Shown in pieces: positions 8,017 to 15,523 of a stretch of DNA of 15,859 nucleotides. Source of the DNA: Actinoplanes subtropicus (GTDB lineage: Bacteria; Actinomycetota; Actinomycetes; Mycobacteriales; Micromonosporaceae); contig NZ_JOJL01000069.1 in NCBI RefSeq assembly GCF_000721705.1, positions 1 to 15,859 on the forward strand, in the 5' to 3' direction. The translations under genes were made by a program, and so were the position numbers. The number at the start of each line of letters is the position of its first letter. The stretch's first letter is position 1. The notes below the pieces were generated by a model. It saw only the letters and a program-made list of their open reading frames with translations, was not told where the DNA came from and searched no databases.

Positions 8017-8672
8017 GGGGCGGGCCAGATATCGGTTACCAAACGGGGGCCAAGGTCTGTGCGCAGCACGACAGGTGCGCCGGCCGGTTCGCGTAGCCAT
8101 TCCTCGAGCGCGAAGCCGCCGTTCGGGGTGAGCACGTGCAGGTCCACCCGGGTCGGCAGCCTCGCGGTGGCCTCGAATGCTTGTCGAGCGGCGGTTCGGT
8201 CAAGCGGTTGTTCGGCCAGCAGGAGGACATCGAGGTCGCTGCTGGCGGTGACGGTTGCCTGCCCGGTCACGAGTTCGAAACCGACGCTGCCGCCGGGGCC
8301 CCAACGGTGGCCCGGCAACGCGGTGTCGGCGACGTGGCTGAACCCGTGCAGCGCGCGGAACGCCGGCAGCCGTGCGCGATGTGGCGTCGCGGTGCGGGGC
8401 ACCCGGGCGGGGGGAACGGCACACGCGACGGCGTCGGCCGGCATCTGGGCGGGGAAGCGGCAGGAGCGGTGCGCGCCGCGGATGCCGACCGGGATCCAGC
8501 CGGTTTCCCTGGTGGCGCGCCGGACCACCACCCAGGCGCCTTCGTCACCACCGCCACTGCCGGCTGCCGCCGTGGTCGCGGCCTGGTCCAGCGGCCCACC
8601 GCCGGGGGCACGCAGCGCCGACCGGTCGGAGACAAGCAGCAGGTCGTGTGGGCTTGGCGCGGTTCGGTCCAT
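8013..8672 (-). CDS. mdcG: MdcG, phosphoribosyl-dephospho-CoA transferase
   Basis: This 219-residue protein attaches the 2'-(5''-triphosphoribosyl)-3'-dephospho-CoA precursor to the serine of MdcC, turning apo-carrier into holo-carrier. It belongs to the nucleotidyltransferase-like MdcG family. Family traits seen are VGFELVTGQATVTASSDLD (residues 130-148, with the SDLD acidic pair), VDLHVLTPNGGFALEEW (176-192) and VLRTDLGPRLVTDIW (202-216). The start at 8672 lies one base beyond the mdcE stop; longer in-frame starts would run into mdcE. A Gly/Ala-rich stretch at about residues 31-45 looks like a flexible insertion. MdcB, which makes the precursor, is encoded in the same operon. Confidence 0.92.
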   Translation of the reverse strand: MDRTAPSPHDLLLVSDRSALRAPGGGPLDQAATTAAAGSGGGDEGAWVVVRRATRETGWIPVGIRGAHRSCRFPAQMPADAVACAVPPARVPRTATPHRARLPAFRALHGFSHVADTALPGHRWGPGGSVGFELVTGQATVTASSDLDVLLLAEQPLDRTAARQAFEATARLPTRVDLHVLTPNGGFALEEWLREPAGAPVVLRTDLGPRLVTDIWPAP

Positions 8673-8673
8673 G

Positions 8674-9501
8674 TCAGGCGTTCCACGCGTCGGCGACAAG
8701 GTCGCGAACTTGTATCGACAACGCGCGGTTGGTTCGGGCCTGCGGCGATTCGAGTCGGCACCGTAGGTCGCTCGGTCCTTGGCGGGCCGCGTGGACAGCC
8801 TCGGAGAGCGCCGAGCGCACCCTGGCGATGTCACCCGGATCCGGGCGGGCGGGCCGGCACACGACGACAGTGGAGTGGACCGCGCCCAGCGAGGCGAAGG
8901 AGGCCGCATCGTAGGCGGTGGCCGGGACGATACGCGCTGTCGCGTCGAGCTCCTCGAGGGAGCGATGGGTGATCCGAGCGGCGGACGGCTTGGACATCAC
9001 CTGTATGGCGACGCCGTCGTGGTCAAGAAGGACGATACGGTTGGCCTGCAGCCCGATGGCCAGGAATCCGCCGGACATGGCCTTTCCGGCGACGAGCGCG
9101 ACGACCGGATGGCCGAACGATCGTGCGCTGGCGACGGCGTGCACGGAGGCGGCGAGCGACTGGTGCAGGCCGGCGAGCTCCTCGACGTAGCCGTACGCCT
9201 GGCCGGGCACGTCCACGACGACGACGATGGCCCGGGGCCGCGGCCTGCCGTGGTCCTGCCGGATGATCCGCCGGATCATCTGGGCGATCGCCCAGCCTTC
9301 GTCGATCCCGACCTCGCCGGTGCGGGCGCGCGGAAATCTGGCGTCCGGGTCGGGCACCACGGCGGCCAGGAGCGCCGGCTCGTCATCAAGGTGGCAGGCG
9401 CCGACCCGCAGCGACCGCGGGATCGGCACGCCGCCGGCGTCTCCGGTCGTGTCCGCGAGGACATCGAACCAGACGGACCCGGTGGAGACCTGGGCCGTCA
9501 T
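8674..9501 (-). CDS. mdcE: MdcE, malonate decarboxylase gamma subunit
   Basis: This 275-residue crotonase-fold protein is one half of the acyl-carrier decarboxylase; MdcD is the other. Together they decarboxylate malonyl-S-MdcC to acetyl-S-MdcC. Visible motifs are DVPGQAYGYVEE (97-108), GKAMSGGFLAIG (139-150), a glycine-rich loop of the kind that builds the oxyanion hole, and QVMSKPSAARIT (167-178). All are typical of MdcE and related to acyl-CoA carboxylase carboxyltransferase subunits. The ATG at 9501 is chosen because it overlaps the mdcD stop by four bases and is preceded by GGGAGGT, a good ribosome site. A longer in-frame reading would extend far into mdcD. The tight coupling suits a fixed 1:1 D/E ratio. 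Confidence 0.94.
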   Translation of the reverse strand: MTAQVSTGSVWFDVLADTTGDAGGVPIPRSLRVGACHLDDEPALLAAVVPDPDARFPRARTGEVGIDEGWAIAQMIRRIIRQDHGRPRPRAIVVVVDVPGQAYGYVEELAGLHQSLAASVHAVASARSFGHPVVALVAGKAMSGGFLAIGLQANRIVLLDHDGVAIQVMSKPSAARITHRSLEELDATARIVPATAYDAASFASLGAVHSTVVVCRPARPDPGDIARVRSALSEAVHAARQGPSDLRCRLESPQARTNRALSIQVRDLVADAWNA

Positions 9502-10340
9502 GGCACCTCCCGCGTGACGATCGCCGTGAACTCGGCCGGTGTCGGCCGCCACCTGTGGTCGAACGCGGCCAGCATCCGCTGCGCCTGGTCGATCCGTTCG
9601 GCACGCGGCGGGTGGGCATCGGGCACCGTACGCCAGATCTGATGTGCGGCGGCGACCACCGACTCGATCGCGTCGTCGACGAGGACCTCGGCCTGGCCGG
9701 TGGTGACGCGTTGGGCACCACCGATCGTCGCCCACACCGTCGCCCGGTCGGAGGCGTCCAGCTCGTCGATGCCGGCCTCGGTCTCGATGACCTCGGGTCC
9801 GTTGAGGCCGAGCCGGCCGTACCGGGTCATGATCAGATGACTGGTGAGGCCCGCCACGATGCCCATGCCGCCGAAGCAGCCGACGGGTCCGGGAATGACG
9901 CCGACGACGGGTCCATGTCTGGTCAGTTCCACCAAGGCGGCATGGATTTCTGCGACAGCGAGCAAGCCCAGGTTGGCCTCCTGGAGGCGGATGCCGCCAC
10001 TGTCGAGGACGAGGACCACCCGGGTCGGTGTGCCGCTACGGCGATCGTCGAGTGCCCGCTCGAGCGCGGCGGCCAGTTTTGCGCCGGACACCTCACCGAC
10101 GCCGCCGCCCTGAAAGGCGCCGTCGAGAGCCAGGACAGCGGCGCTGACGCCGTCGATGGTTCCGCGCCCGATGACGGCGCCGTCGTCGCTTTGCGGGACG
10201 ATGCCCTGCCGGGGCAGGTGGGGGGACTCGAGAAGGTCGAACGGCCCGAGGATCTCGCGGAACGTGCCGGGGTCCAGCAGCGCCTGGACGCGTTGGCGGG
10301 GGCGCAGTTGGCTGAAGGCCGGACGGATGCGGGCACTCAT
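9498..10340 (-). CDS. mdcD: MdcD, malonate decarboxylase beta subunit
   Basis: This 280-residue carboxyltransferase-fold protein has a length typical for MdcD. It pairs with MdcE to release CO2 from the malonyl thioester on MdcC. Motifs seen are VLDSGGIRLQEAN (111-123), VIPGPVGCFGGMGIVAG (148-164), a double-glycine loop expected to hold the thioester carbonyl, and LGLNGPEVIE (177-186). The ATG at 10340 overlaps the mdcC stop by four bases, and the gene's own stop overlaps mdcE by four bases, indicating translational coupling on both sides. No biotin-related gene is present, which fits the biotin-independent type of malonate decarboxylase. Confidence 0.95.
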   Translation of the reverse strand: MSARIRPAFSQLRPRQRVQALLDPGTFREILGPFDLLESPHLPRQGIVPQSDDGAVIGRGTIDGVSAAVLALDGAFQGGGVGEVSGAKLAAALERALDDRRSGTPTRVVLVLDSGGIRLQEANLGLLAVAEIHAALVELTRHGPVVGVIPGPVGCFGGMGIVAGLTSHLIMTRYGRLGLNGPEVIETEAGIDELDASDRATVWATIGGAQRVTTGQAEVLVDDAIESVVAAAHQIWRTVPDAHPPRAERIDQAQRMLAAFDHRWRPTPAEFTAIVTREVP

Positions 10341-10657
10341 GGCGCCACCGCTGGAGGCGGGTTGGTCGCGGCAAGCTCACGCGCTTGCCCGAGGCGCAGC
10401 GACACCATGCCCGGAGTGGCGCCCGAGTCGTTGATCTCGTATCGGGCGCGAAACGCGCCGTGCTCGAAAAAGCGGTCCAGCACCCTCTGCCACCGGGCGC
10501 CATGTCCATCGACGCTGGTACGAAGCGCGATCGTCGCGGTTGGCCGCCCCGGATCGGGAAGCATCACGATCTCCAGATCACCCGAGGCGACGACGCCGAC
10601 GTGGATGGGCCGGTCGAGGATGTCGTCCGCGTCGTACACGAACGTCAGCTCTTGCAT
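10337..10657 (-). CDS. mdcC: MdcC, malonate decarboxylase acyl-carrier protein (delta subunit)
   Basis: This 106-residue protein is the carrier that swings the acyl group between MdcA and the MdcD/MdcE decarboxylase. The motif VVASGDLEIVMLP places the modified serine at position 25. Ser25 is also the known attachment site of the triphosphoribosyl-dephospho-CoA arm in Klebsiella MdcC. It is not a standard DSL-type acyl carrier, and no DSL motif is present. The ATG at 10657 lies within the end of mdcB (13-base overlap) and is preceded by GGAG and AGGA sequences. The C-terminus has a short Pro/Ala tail. MdcB, which makes the arm, and MdcG, which attaches it, are encoded in the same operon. Confidence 0.93.
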   Translation of the reverse strand: MQELTFVYDADDILDRPIHVGVVASGDLEIVMLPDPGRPTATIALRTSVDGHGARWQRVLDRFFEHGAFRARYEINDSGATPGMVSLRLGQARELAATNPPPAVAP

Positions 10658-11568
10658 TCCTGGTCCTCTCCGTCGCCGGGTGGCGGCGTGGGTGGTTCGT
10701 CAGGGATCGTGACCTGCTCAAGCAGCATCGCCAGGGCAAGCATGTCTGCACTGCCGCCCGGTGACAGCCGACGGTCGACCAGCGCGCGGTCGAACCGTTC
10801 CAGGGCCCGCATCCCGGCCTCGGTGGTCGTACCGCCGGATCGAAGCACTTCGGCGGCCGTGCCGCGGGCGAAGATCAGGCCGGCCCGGCCGCCCCGGCTC
10901 AGCAGGCAGGTGTCGTCGAGGCGGGCTATGCAGTGCAGCAGGGCGTCGAGCCGGGCGTGCGTCGGGCCGGCGCCGCGGGCCATGGCGCGCCGCATGGTGG
11001 TCAAGGCGCCCAGCGCCAGCGGGAATCCGGCCCTGGCCGCGCCGACGGCGCCGCCGACGCGGTAGCGCGCGCGGACCTCGCGGCCCTTGGTGCCGACGAA
11101 AGCCGAAGCCGGGTCGTCGTGGGCGGCAATGGCGGCGACAGTGGACAAAAGCGCTCCGGGGGCGGGCCGTTGCCCTCGCCGTGCCGCGGCGGCAACCGTG
11201 AGCCCGAGTGCCCAGATGGCGCCGCGGTGCGTGTTGACGCCACCGGTCGCCCGGTCCATGGTGCGCTCCCCTGCACGACCGATGCGGCCCAGTTCCGCCC
11301 GCAGGCTCGCACCCGCGAGCGAGGAGCGCCCACTCTGCGCCAGTTGGCGGAACGTGTCGCGGAGCGCGTCGGCGGACGCGATCATCATCGCGACGGTCAT
11401 GTCGCGGTGTGCACCGCTGCCGCGAAGGTCGACCAGGCCGGGCTTCGGGGTGAGCAGCGCCTCTTCGAACAACGCGTGCACGGCGGCGGACGCCAACTCG
11501 TCGTCGCTCAGCGGGGCAGCGTCGAGATCCGAGGCGATGGCGGAGGTCTGCGAAGGCACGGCGGTCAC
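10645..11568 (-). CDS. mdcB: MdcB, triphosphoribosyl-dephospho-CoA synthase
   Basis: This 307-residue CitG/MdcB-family enzyme joins ATP and 3'-dephospho-CoA to give 2'-(5''-triphosphoribosyl)-3'-dephospho-CoA plus adenine, the precursor of the MdcC prosthetic group. Motifs visible are LLTPKPGLVD (38-47) then GSGAHRDM (50-57), TGGVNTHRGAIWALGL (108-123), RYRVGGAVGAARAGFP (168-183) and LSPGGSADMLA (268-278). All are typical of the family. Translation starts at a GTG at 11568 that overlaps the mdcA stop by four bases (GTGA); no strong ribosome site is seen, so coupling to mdcA is likely. The last 20 residues are Pro/Asp/Glu-rich and lie beyond the conserved core. CitG was considered, but no citrate lyase genes are nearby. 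Confidence 0.94.
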   Translation of the reverse strand: MTAVPSQTSAIASDLDAAPLSDDELASAAVHALFEEALLTPKPGLVDLRGSGAHRDMTVAMMIASADALRDTFRQLAQSGRSSLAGASLRAELGRIGRAGERTMDRATGGVNTHRGAIWALGLTVAAAARRGQRPAPGALLSTVAAIAAHDDPASAFVGTKGREVRARYRVGGAVGAARAGFPLALGALTTMRRAMARGAGPTHARLDALLHCIARLDDTCLLSRGGRAGLIFARGTAAEVLRSGGTTTEAGMRALERFDRALVDRRLSPGGSADMLALAMLLEQVTIPDEPPTPPPGDGEDQECKS

Positions 11569-13217
11569 CAGGGGCGGAACCGGGTCGGCGGTTCATACAA
11601 GCCGCGAGACCAGACAACCAGCTCGTCGACGCTGCGGGCAGCCAGCAGCGACCGGCTCGCGTCCGATCGCCGTACCCCCAGATCCTCGGGCAGCGCGAGG
11701 ATGCCGTCGCGGCGCAGCGCTTCCCGGTGATCGCGGGTCGACCTCCGGCCCACCGGTCCCACCCCGGCGAGCGCGGCCACCGCCTCCCGGCGCTCCTCCA
11801 GGTCCCGGGCCCGGTAGAGGTAGGCCACCCCCTCCTCGCTGACCACGTGGGTAACGTCGTCGCCGTAGATCATCACCGGGGTCAGCGGCATGCCGGCGTT
11901 GCGTCCCACCGCGATCGCGTCCAGGCGCTCCACGTACTTGGGCCGGCCGGCCGCGCCGTAGCTCTCGGCGATCTGTACCACCAGCTTGCGCCCGCGTTCG
12001 GTGCCGAGGTCGCCGGTGCCCCGCGCCAGGCTCAGCCAGGCCGGGGTCGGGTGTCGGCGTCCGCGAGCGTCGCTGCCGAGGTTGGGGGCGCCGCCGAACC
12101 CGGACAGCCGGCTGTCGGTCACCGTCGAGGAGTTCGCCTCGGTGTCGATCTGCAGCGTCGAGCCGATGAACATGTCCGCCGCGTACAGCCCCGCCGTCTG
12201 CGCGATCATGCGATGGGAACGCAGCGATCCGTCGCGACCCACGGCGAAGACGTCTGGGCGCGCGGCGACGTACCGCTCCATGCCCACCTCGCCACCGAAT
12301 GAGGTGACGGTGTCGACCCAGCCGCTCTCGATGGCCGGTATCAGCGTGGGGTGCGGGTTCAGGACGAAGTTGCGGGCGATCTTGCCGCGCAGGCCGAGAC
12401 GTTGACCGTACGTCGGCAGCAACAGCTCGATCGCTGCGGTGTCGTACCCGATTCCGTGGTTCAGCGAGGTGACCTGGTGCCGCTCGTAGACGCCCCGGAT
12501 GGCCAGCATAGCGAGGAGGACATGCAGGTCGGTGATCTGGGACGGGTCGCGGGTGAACAACGGCTCGATCTGGCATGGCCGGTCGGCCACCACGACGAAG
12601 TCCACCCAGTCGCCGGGGATGTCCACCCGCGGCAGCCGGTCACCGGTGACCACCTGGTTCACCTGAGCTATGACAATTCCGCTCCGGAATGCGGTCGCTT
12701 CCACGATGGTGGGGGTGTCTTCGGTGTTCGGCCCGGTGTAGAGGTTGCCGGTAGCGTCGGCCTGCTCCGCGGCGACCAGCGCGATGTCCGGGATCAGGTC
12801 GACGAACAGGCGCGCGTACAGCTCGAGGTAGGTGTGGATGGCACCGACGGTCATGGCGCCCTCGGCCAGCAGCGCCGCGACCCGGGCGGATTGCGGCCCC
12901 GCGTAAGAGAAGTCGATGCGTGAGGCGATGCCCCGTTCGAACAGATCGACGTGCTCCGCCCGGGAGATCGATGGGATGAGCATGTGCAGCCCGTGGGTTC
13001 GCAACGGATCCACGGTCACGAGGGCTCGCGAAAGGAAGTCCGCCTGCTTCTGGTTGTCACCCTCCAGAACCACTCGGTCGCCCGGCCTGATCACCGCATG
13101 CAACAGATCCACGATCCGCTCCGTGGGTACGACGGTTCCCCAGCCCAGAGCCGCGGCAGCGTCGAGGCGCCGCCGCTTGCGGTCGCTACGCCGCCGCCAC
13201 CTTCGCACCTCGGCCAT
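11565..13217 (-). CDS. mdcA: MdcA, malonate decarboxylase alpha subunit (acetyl-S-ACP:malonate ACP transferase)
   Basis: At 550 residues this matches the usual MdcA length. It exchanges acetyl on MdcC for free malonate, releasing acetate and giving malonyl-S-MdcC, and is related to CoA transferases. Stretches characteristic of the family include LEGDNQKQADFLSRAL, GLHMLIPSISRAEHVDLFE, RIDFSYAGPQSARVA, AADMFIGSTLQIDTEANSST and SRLSGFGGAPNLGSDARGR. The ATG at 13217 is the operon's first start and has AAGGAG seven bases upstream. It is followed by mdcB, mdcC, mdcD, mdcE, mdcG and mdcH in the order known from proteobacterial clusters. The divergent LysR gene begins 113 bases away. The very basic first 17 residues (many Arg and Lys) are unusual and may belong to a shorter real N-terminus. 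The identity is firm. Confidence 0.96.
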   Translation of the reverse strand: MAEVRRWRRRSDRKRRRLDAAAALGWGTVVPTERIVDLLHAVIRPGDRVVLEGDNQKQADFLSRALVTVDPLRTHGLHMLIPSISRAEHVDLFERGIASRIDFSYAGPQSARVAALLAEGAMTVGAIHTYLELYARLFVDLIPDIALVAAEQADATGNLYTGPNTEDTPTIVEATAFRSGIVIAQVNQVVTGDRLPRVDIPGDWVDFVVVADRPCQIEPLFTRDPSQITDLHVLLAMLAIRGVYERHQVTSLNHGIGYDTAAIELLLPTYGQRLGLRGKIARNFVLNPHPTLIPAIESGWVDTVTSFGGEVGMERYVAARPDVFAVGRDGSLRSHRMIAQTAGLYAADMFIGSTLQIDTEANSSTVTDSRLSGFGGAPNLGSDARGRRHPTPAWLSLARGTGDLGTERGRKLVVQIAESYGAAGRPKYVERLDAIAVGRNAGMPLTPVMIYGDDVTHVVSEEGVAYLYRARDLEERREAVAALAGVGPVGRRSTRDHREALRRDGILALPEDLGVRRSDASRSLLAARSVDELVVWSRGLYEPPTRFRPW

Positions 13218-13330
13218 CGTCGGACTCCTTCGACCCGGTCGCTCGCGAACAGTGAGGTGGAGACCGGCCTGGGGAAACAGTCGTCCCGATCCGCCACGCC
13301 GGCAACCACCAGGCTGGCTAGATTGATTCA
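13218..13330. promoter_or_regulatory. Divergent mdcA / mdcR-like control region
   Basis: This 113-base gap holds the promoters of the mdc operon (leftward) and the LysR gene (rightward), the classic LysR arrangement. The mdcA ribosome site AAGGAG (- strand) lies at 13225-13230. A dyad TTCG (13229-13232), 13 bases, CGAA (13246-13249) is the only partly LysR-like symmetry I can see. It overlaps the mdcA ribosome site and is only weakly T-N11-A-like. The binding site is therefore not identified with confidence. Confidence 0.55.
13319..13324 (+). promoter_or_regulatory. Putative -10 element for leaderless mdcR-like transcript
   Basis: TAGATT at 13319-13324 fits the actinobacterial TANNNT -10 pattern and ends six bases before the GTG at 13331. 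No Shine-Dalgarno sequence precedes that GTG. A leaderless mRNA starting at or next to the start codon is the simplest reading. Confidence 0.5.
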
Positions 13331-14248
13331 GTGGTGAATGAGAACCTGGCTCATAGCGTCCTCGCGCCGGCGCTCGCGCAGCTGGCCGCGCTCGCCGACG
13401 ACCCGAACATCACCCGGACGGCGGCACGCACCGGTACTAGTCAGCCCAGTCTCAGCCGCACCATCCGCCGATGGGAAAAGCATCTAGGCATTCCGTTGCT
13501 GACGCGGGACGGCCGCGGCGTACGCCTGACCGAAGAGGCTTTCGCCATCGCCGCCGCGGCGGCGGAAGCCATCCAACTCGTCGACGACGCCGTCGACCGG
13601 GTCCGCGGCCGTGCCTCCGCCACCTCGCTGAGCCTCGGCTTCCTCAAGTCGCTCGGGCCTACCGTGGTCGCCGAACTCGTCGCGTCGTTCCTGCGCGACT
13701 CTCCCGAGGCGGTTCTCGCCCACCGCCAGGGATCCAGTGGCGAATTGCTGCACGCCCTCGACGAAGGCGCTATCGACGTCGCGGTCACCGCGCCCCGGCC
13801 GCCGGGCCAGTATGTATGGCTGCGCCTCGGCCGTCAGTCGCTGGCCCTCGTGGTGCCCGTGGGGCACCGGCTGGCCGGCGCCGGACCGGTCATGCTCACC
13901 GAAGTCCGCGATGAGCCGATGCTGGCCCTGTACCGGCGCTTCGATGCACGCAGGCGCGCCGACTCCCTCTGCGTGGCGGCCGGTTTCACCCCACGCATCG
14001 CATTGGAGGCTGACGACGTCACCATGGTGCGCGGCTACGTCGGCGGCGGCCTCGGTGTAGCCATCCTTCCGTCCGACACGGCGACCGCCGCGCGCACGGT
14101 CGACGTCCCGATCGATGCGGACACCGCGTGGCGCGACTTCGGCCTCGCCTGGCGGCCCGAACGCGTCAACCCGTCCAGCCGCAGGCTGCTGGCGCACGCA
14201 CGTCACTTGAACGCCCGTTACCCCGGCTGGGCAGACATCGTCGTGTGA
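13331..14248 (+). CDS. mdcR: LysR-family regulator, likely malonate-responsive (MdcR-like)
   Basis: This 305-residue protein has the normal length of a LysR regulator. Residues about 12-75 form the winged helix-turn-helix, with ITRTAARTGTSQPSLSRTI as the recognition region and a wing GIPLLTRDGRGVRLTE. Residues about 95-300 are the effector-binding fold, with LSLGFLKSLGPTVVAELV at its start and GGGLGVAILPS near its end. It is divergent from mdcA and is the only regulator beside the operon, so it probably activates mdc genes with malonate or a derived acyl-CoA. That ligand is inferred from position alone. The start is GTG at 13331 or the next codon, GTG at 13334. The gene converges with pabB downstream. 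The symbol reflects role by context, not proven orthology. Confidence 0.85.
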   Translation: MVNENLAHSVLAPALAQLAALADDPNITRTAARTGTSQPSLSRTIRRWEKHLGIPLLTRDGRGVRLTEEAFAIAAAAAEAIQLVDDAVDRVRGRASATSLSLGFLKSLGPTVVAELVASFLRDSPEAVLAHRQGSSGELLHALDEGAIDVAVTAPRPPGQYVWLRLGRQSLALVVPVGHRLAGAGPVMLTEVRDEPMLALYRRFDARRRADSLCVAAGFTPRIALEADDVTMVRGYVGGGLGVAILPSDTATAARTVDVPIDADTAWRDFGLAWRPERVNPSSRRLLAHARHLNARYPGWADIVV

Positions 14249-14264
14249 CCGGTCAGCTGCCGGT
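14248..14264 (+). terminator. Short hairpin between convergent mdcR-like gene and pabB
   Basis: ACCGG (14248-14252) and CCGGT (14260-14264) can pair around TCAGCTG, beginning at the last base of the LysR stop codon. The 37-base gap to the pabB stop must end both transcripts. The stem is only five pairs and lacks a T run. Confidence 0.25.
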
Positions 14265-14285
14265 ACCAGCCAGTGCCTCTCGGCT

Positions 14286-15437
14286 TCAGCGCGTCTCGGT
14301 CAGCGCCCGTGCGGCGTGGTGACCGAGGACCGCCGCCTTGGTCAACAGCTCGGCATGCTCCGCGGCCGCGTCGGAGTCCCAGGTGATGCCGCCGCCGGCA
14401 CCGTAGACGGCGATGCCGGTGGATCGGTCCAGCACGGCCGTGCGGATCGCGACGTTGAACCGGGCCCGGAACGGCGCCCCGGGCGGGGCGACCAGACCAA
14501 CCGCGCCGCAGTAGATGCCGCGCGGACCCGCTTCGAGGTCTCGGATGATCTCCATGCTGCGGTGCTTGGGCGCGCCGGTGACCGAGCCGCAGGGGAATAG
14601 CGCCGTGAAGATGTCGGCAAGCCCGCACCCGGGTCGCAGCCTGGCGGCGACCTCGGAGACCAGCTGCCACACCGTCGGGTACCGCTCGACCGCGAACAAC
14701 TCGGTCACCTCGACGCTGCCCAGGGCCGCCGCCCGGGACAGATCGTTGCGCAGCAGGTCGACGATCATGAGGTTCTCGGCCTGCTCCTTGGCGCTGGTTC
14801 GCAGACCGCGTGCCAGCCCGGCGTCGACCACAGGATCGTCGTCGCGCCGGGCGGTGCCCTTCATCGGGCGGGTCCTGAGCCGGTCACCGGCCCATTCGAA
14901 GAACAGCTCGGGGCTGGCGCCGGCGATGACGAACCGGCCGGCGTCCAGGTAGGCGCTGTAGGCGGCCCGCTGCGAGGTAGCCAGCCGCGCGTACAGGTGG
15001 AAAGGATCGTCGACCGCCGCGCGCAGCCGGTCGGTCAGGTTGCACTGGTAGGTCTCCCCGGCCGCGATGTGCGAACGCACGGCGGCGACGGCGCTTGCGT
15101 GCTCGGCCGCGGTCCAACCGGCGATCCACTCGGCTTGTTCGCGTTCGCCCTCCGGCGAGTTGATCAAGAAATCCTCGACCGGCTGCTCGCACAACCCGAA
15201 CCACACCAGCGGCGGGTCGTCGGCTGATCGTGCGGCGACGGGCAGCCCCGGCGCGGCCTCGTAGCCGACGTAGCCGTACGCCCATCGGCCGGCGGCCGTC
15301 GCAAGCTCGACCTCGCGCAGGATCCGGGGCACCTCGTCGATGTCATCGGTGGTCAGGATCGCGTGCGGCGGCCGGCAGATCAGGGCGTGGCCGGCGGCGA
15401 AATCGTCGAATCGCGTCGCGGACCGGGTTGTGGTCAT
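14286..15437 (-). CDS. pabB: PabB, aminodeoxychorismate synthase component I
   Basis: This 383-residue chorismate-binding enzyme makes 4-amino-4-deoxychorismate from chorismate and ammonia, the first step to pABA for folate. Motifs in order: SPELFFEW (175-182), RPMKGTARR (190-198), ENLMIVDLLRNDL (221-233), GSVTGAPK (284-291) and GAGGGITWDSD (346-356). The MKGT lysine (Lys193) matches the PIKGT lysine of aminodeoxychorismate synthase. Anthranilate synthase has PIAGT, so TrpE is disfavoured. There is no fused lyase (PabC) or glutaminase (PabA) domain, and neither gene is in the window. The ATG at 15437 has AAGGAG (15448-15453) ten bases upstream. It lies 86 bases downstream of the broken folP on the same strand, so the original layout was probably a purU-folP-pabB transcript. 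Confidence 0.94.
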   Translation of the reverse strand: MTTTRSATRFDDFAAGHALICRPPHAILTTDDIDEVPRILREVELATAAGRWAYGYVGYEAAPGLPVAARSADDPPLVWFGLCEQPVEDFLINSPEGEREQAEWIAGWTAAEHASAVAAVRSHIAAGETYQCNLTDRLRAAVDDPFHLYARLATSQRAAYSAYLDAGRFVIAGASPELFFEWAGDRLRTRPMKGTARRDDDPVVDAGLARGLRTSAKEQAENLMIVDLLRNDLSRAAALGSVEVTELFAVERYPTVWQLVSEVAARLRPGCGLADIFTALFPCGSVTGAPKHRSMEIIRDLEAGPRGIYCGAVGLVAPPGAPFRARFNVAIRTAVLDRSTGIAVYGAGGGITWDSDAAAEHAELLTKAAVLGHHAARALTETR

Positions 15438-15523
15438 GGTTTGGGCTCTCCTTCCGGTGAAACCTCGACCCCGGCACCGCGGGTCCTCGGCGTGGGCGAT
15501 CGCGGCCCGGTGTCAGGCGCCGT

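Noticed and set aside
9555..10712. Long + strand frames opposite mdcD/mdcC and mdcG/mdcH (also 7729-8766)
   Set aside because: The - strand carries the conserved Mdc proteins with coupled starts and stops; the + strand frames are compositional shadows.
10645..11568. Citrate lyase accessory gene citG instead of mdcB
   Set aside because: CitG and MdcB share the fold, but the neighbours are malonate decarboxylase subunits and no citrate lyase gene is present.
13229..13249. TTCG-N13-CGAA dyad as the LysR binding site
   Set aside because: The half sites are only four bases, the spacing is not the usual T-N11-A, and it overlaps the mdcA ribosome site. It is kept only as a weak note.
14286..15437. 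Anthranilate synthase (TrpE) or isochorismate synthase
   Set aside because: The PMKGT lysine motif is that of aminodeoxychorismate synthase, TrpE would have PIAGT, and the folate neighbours agree.
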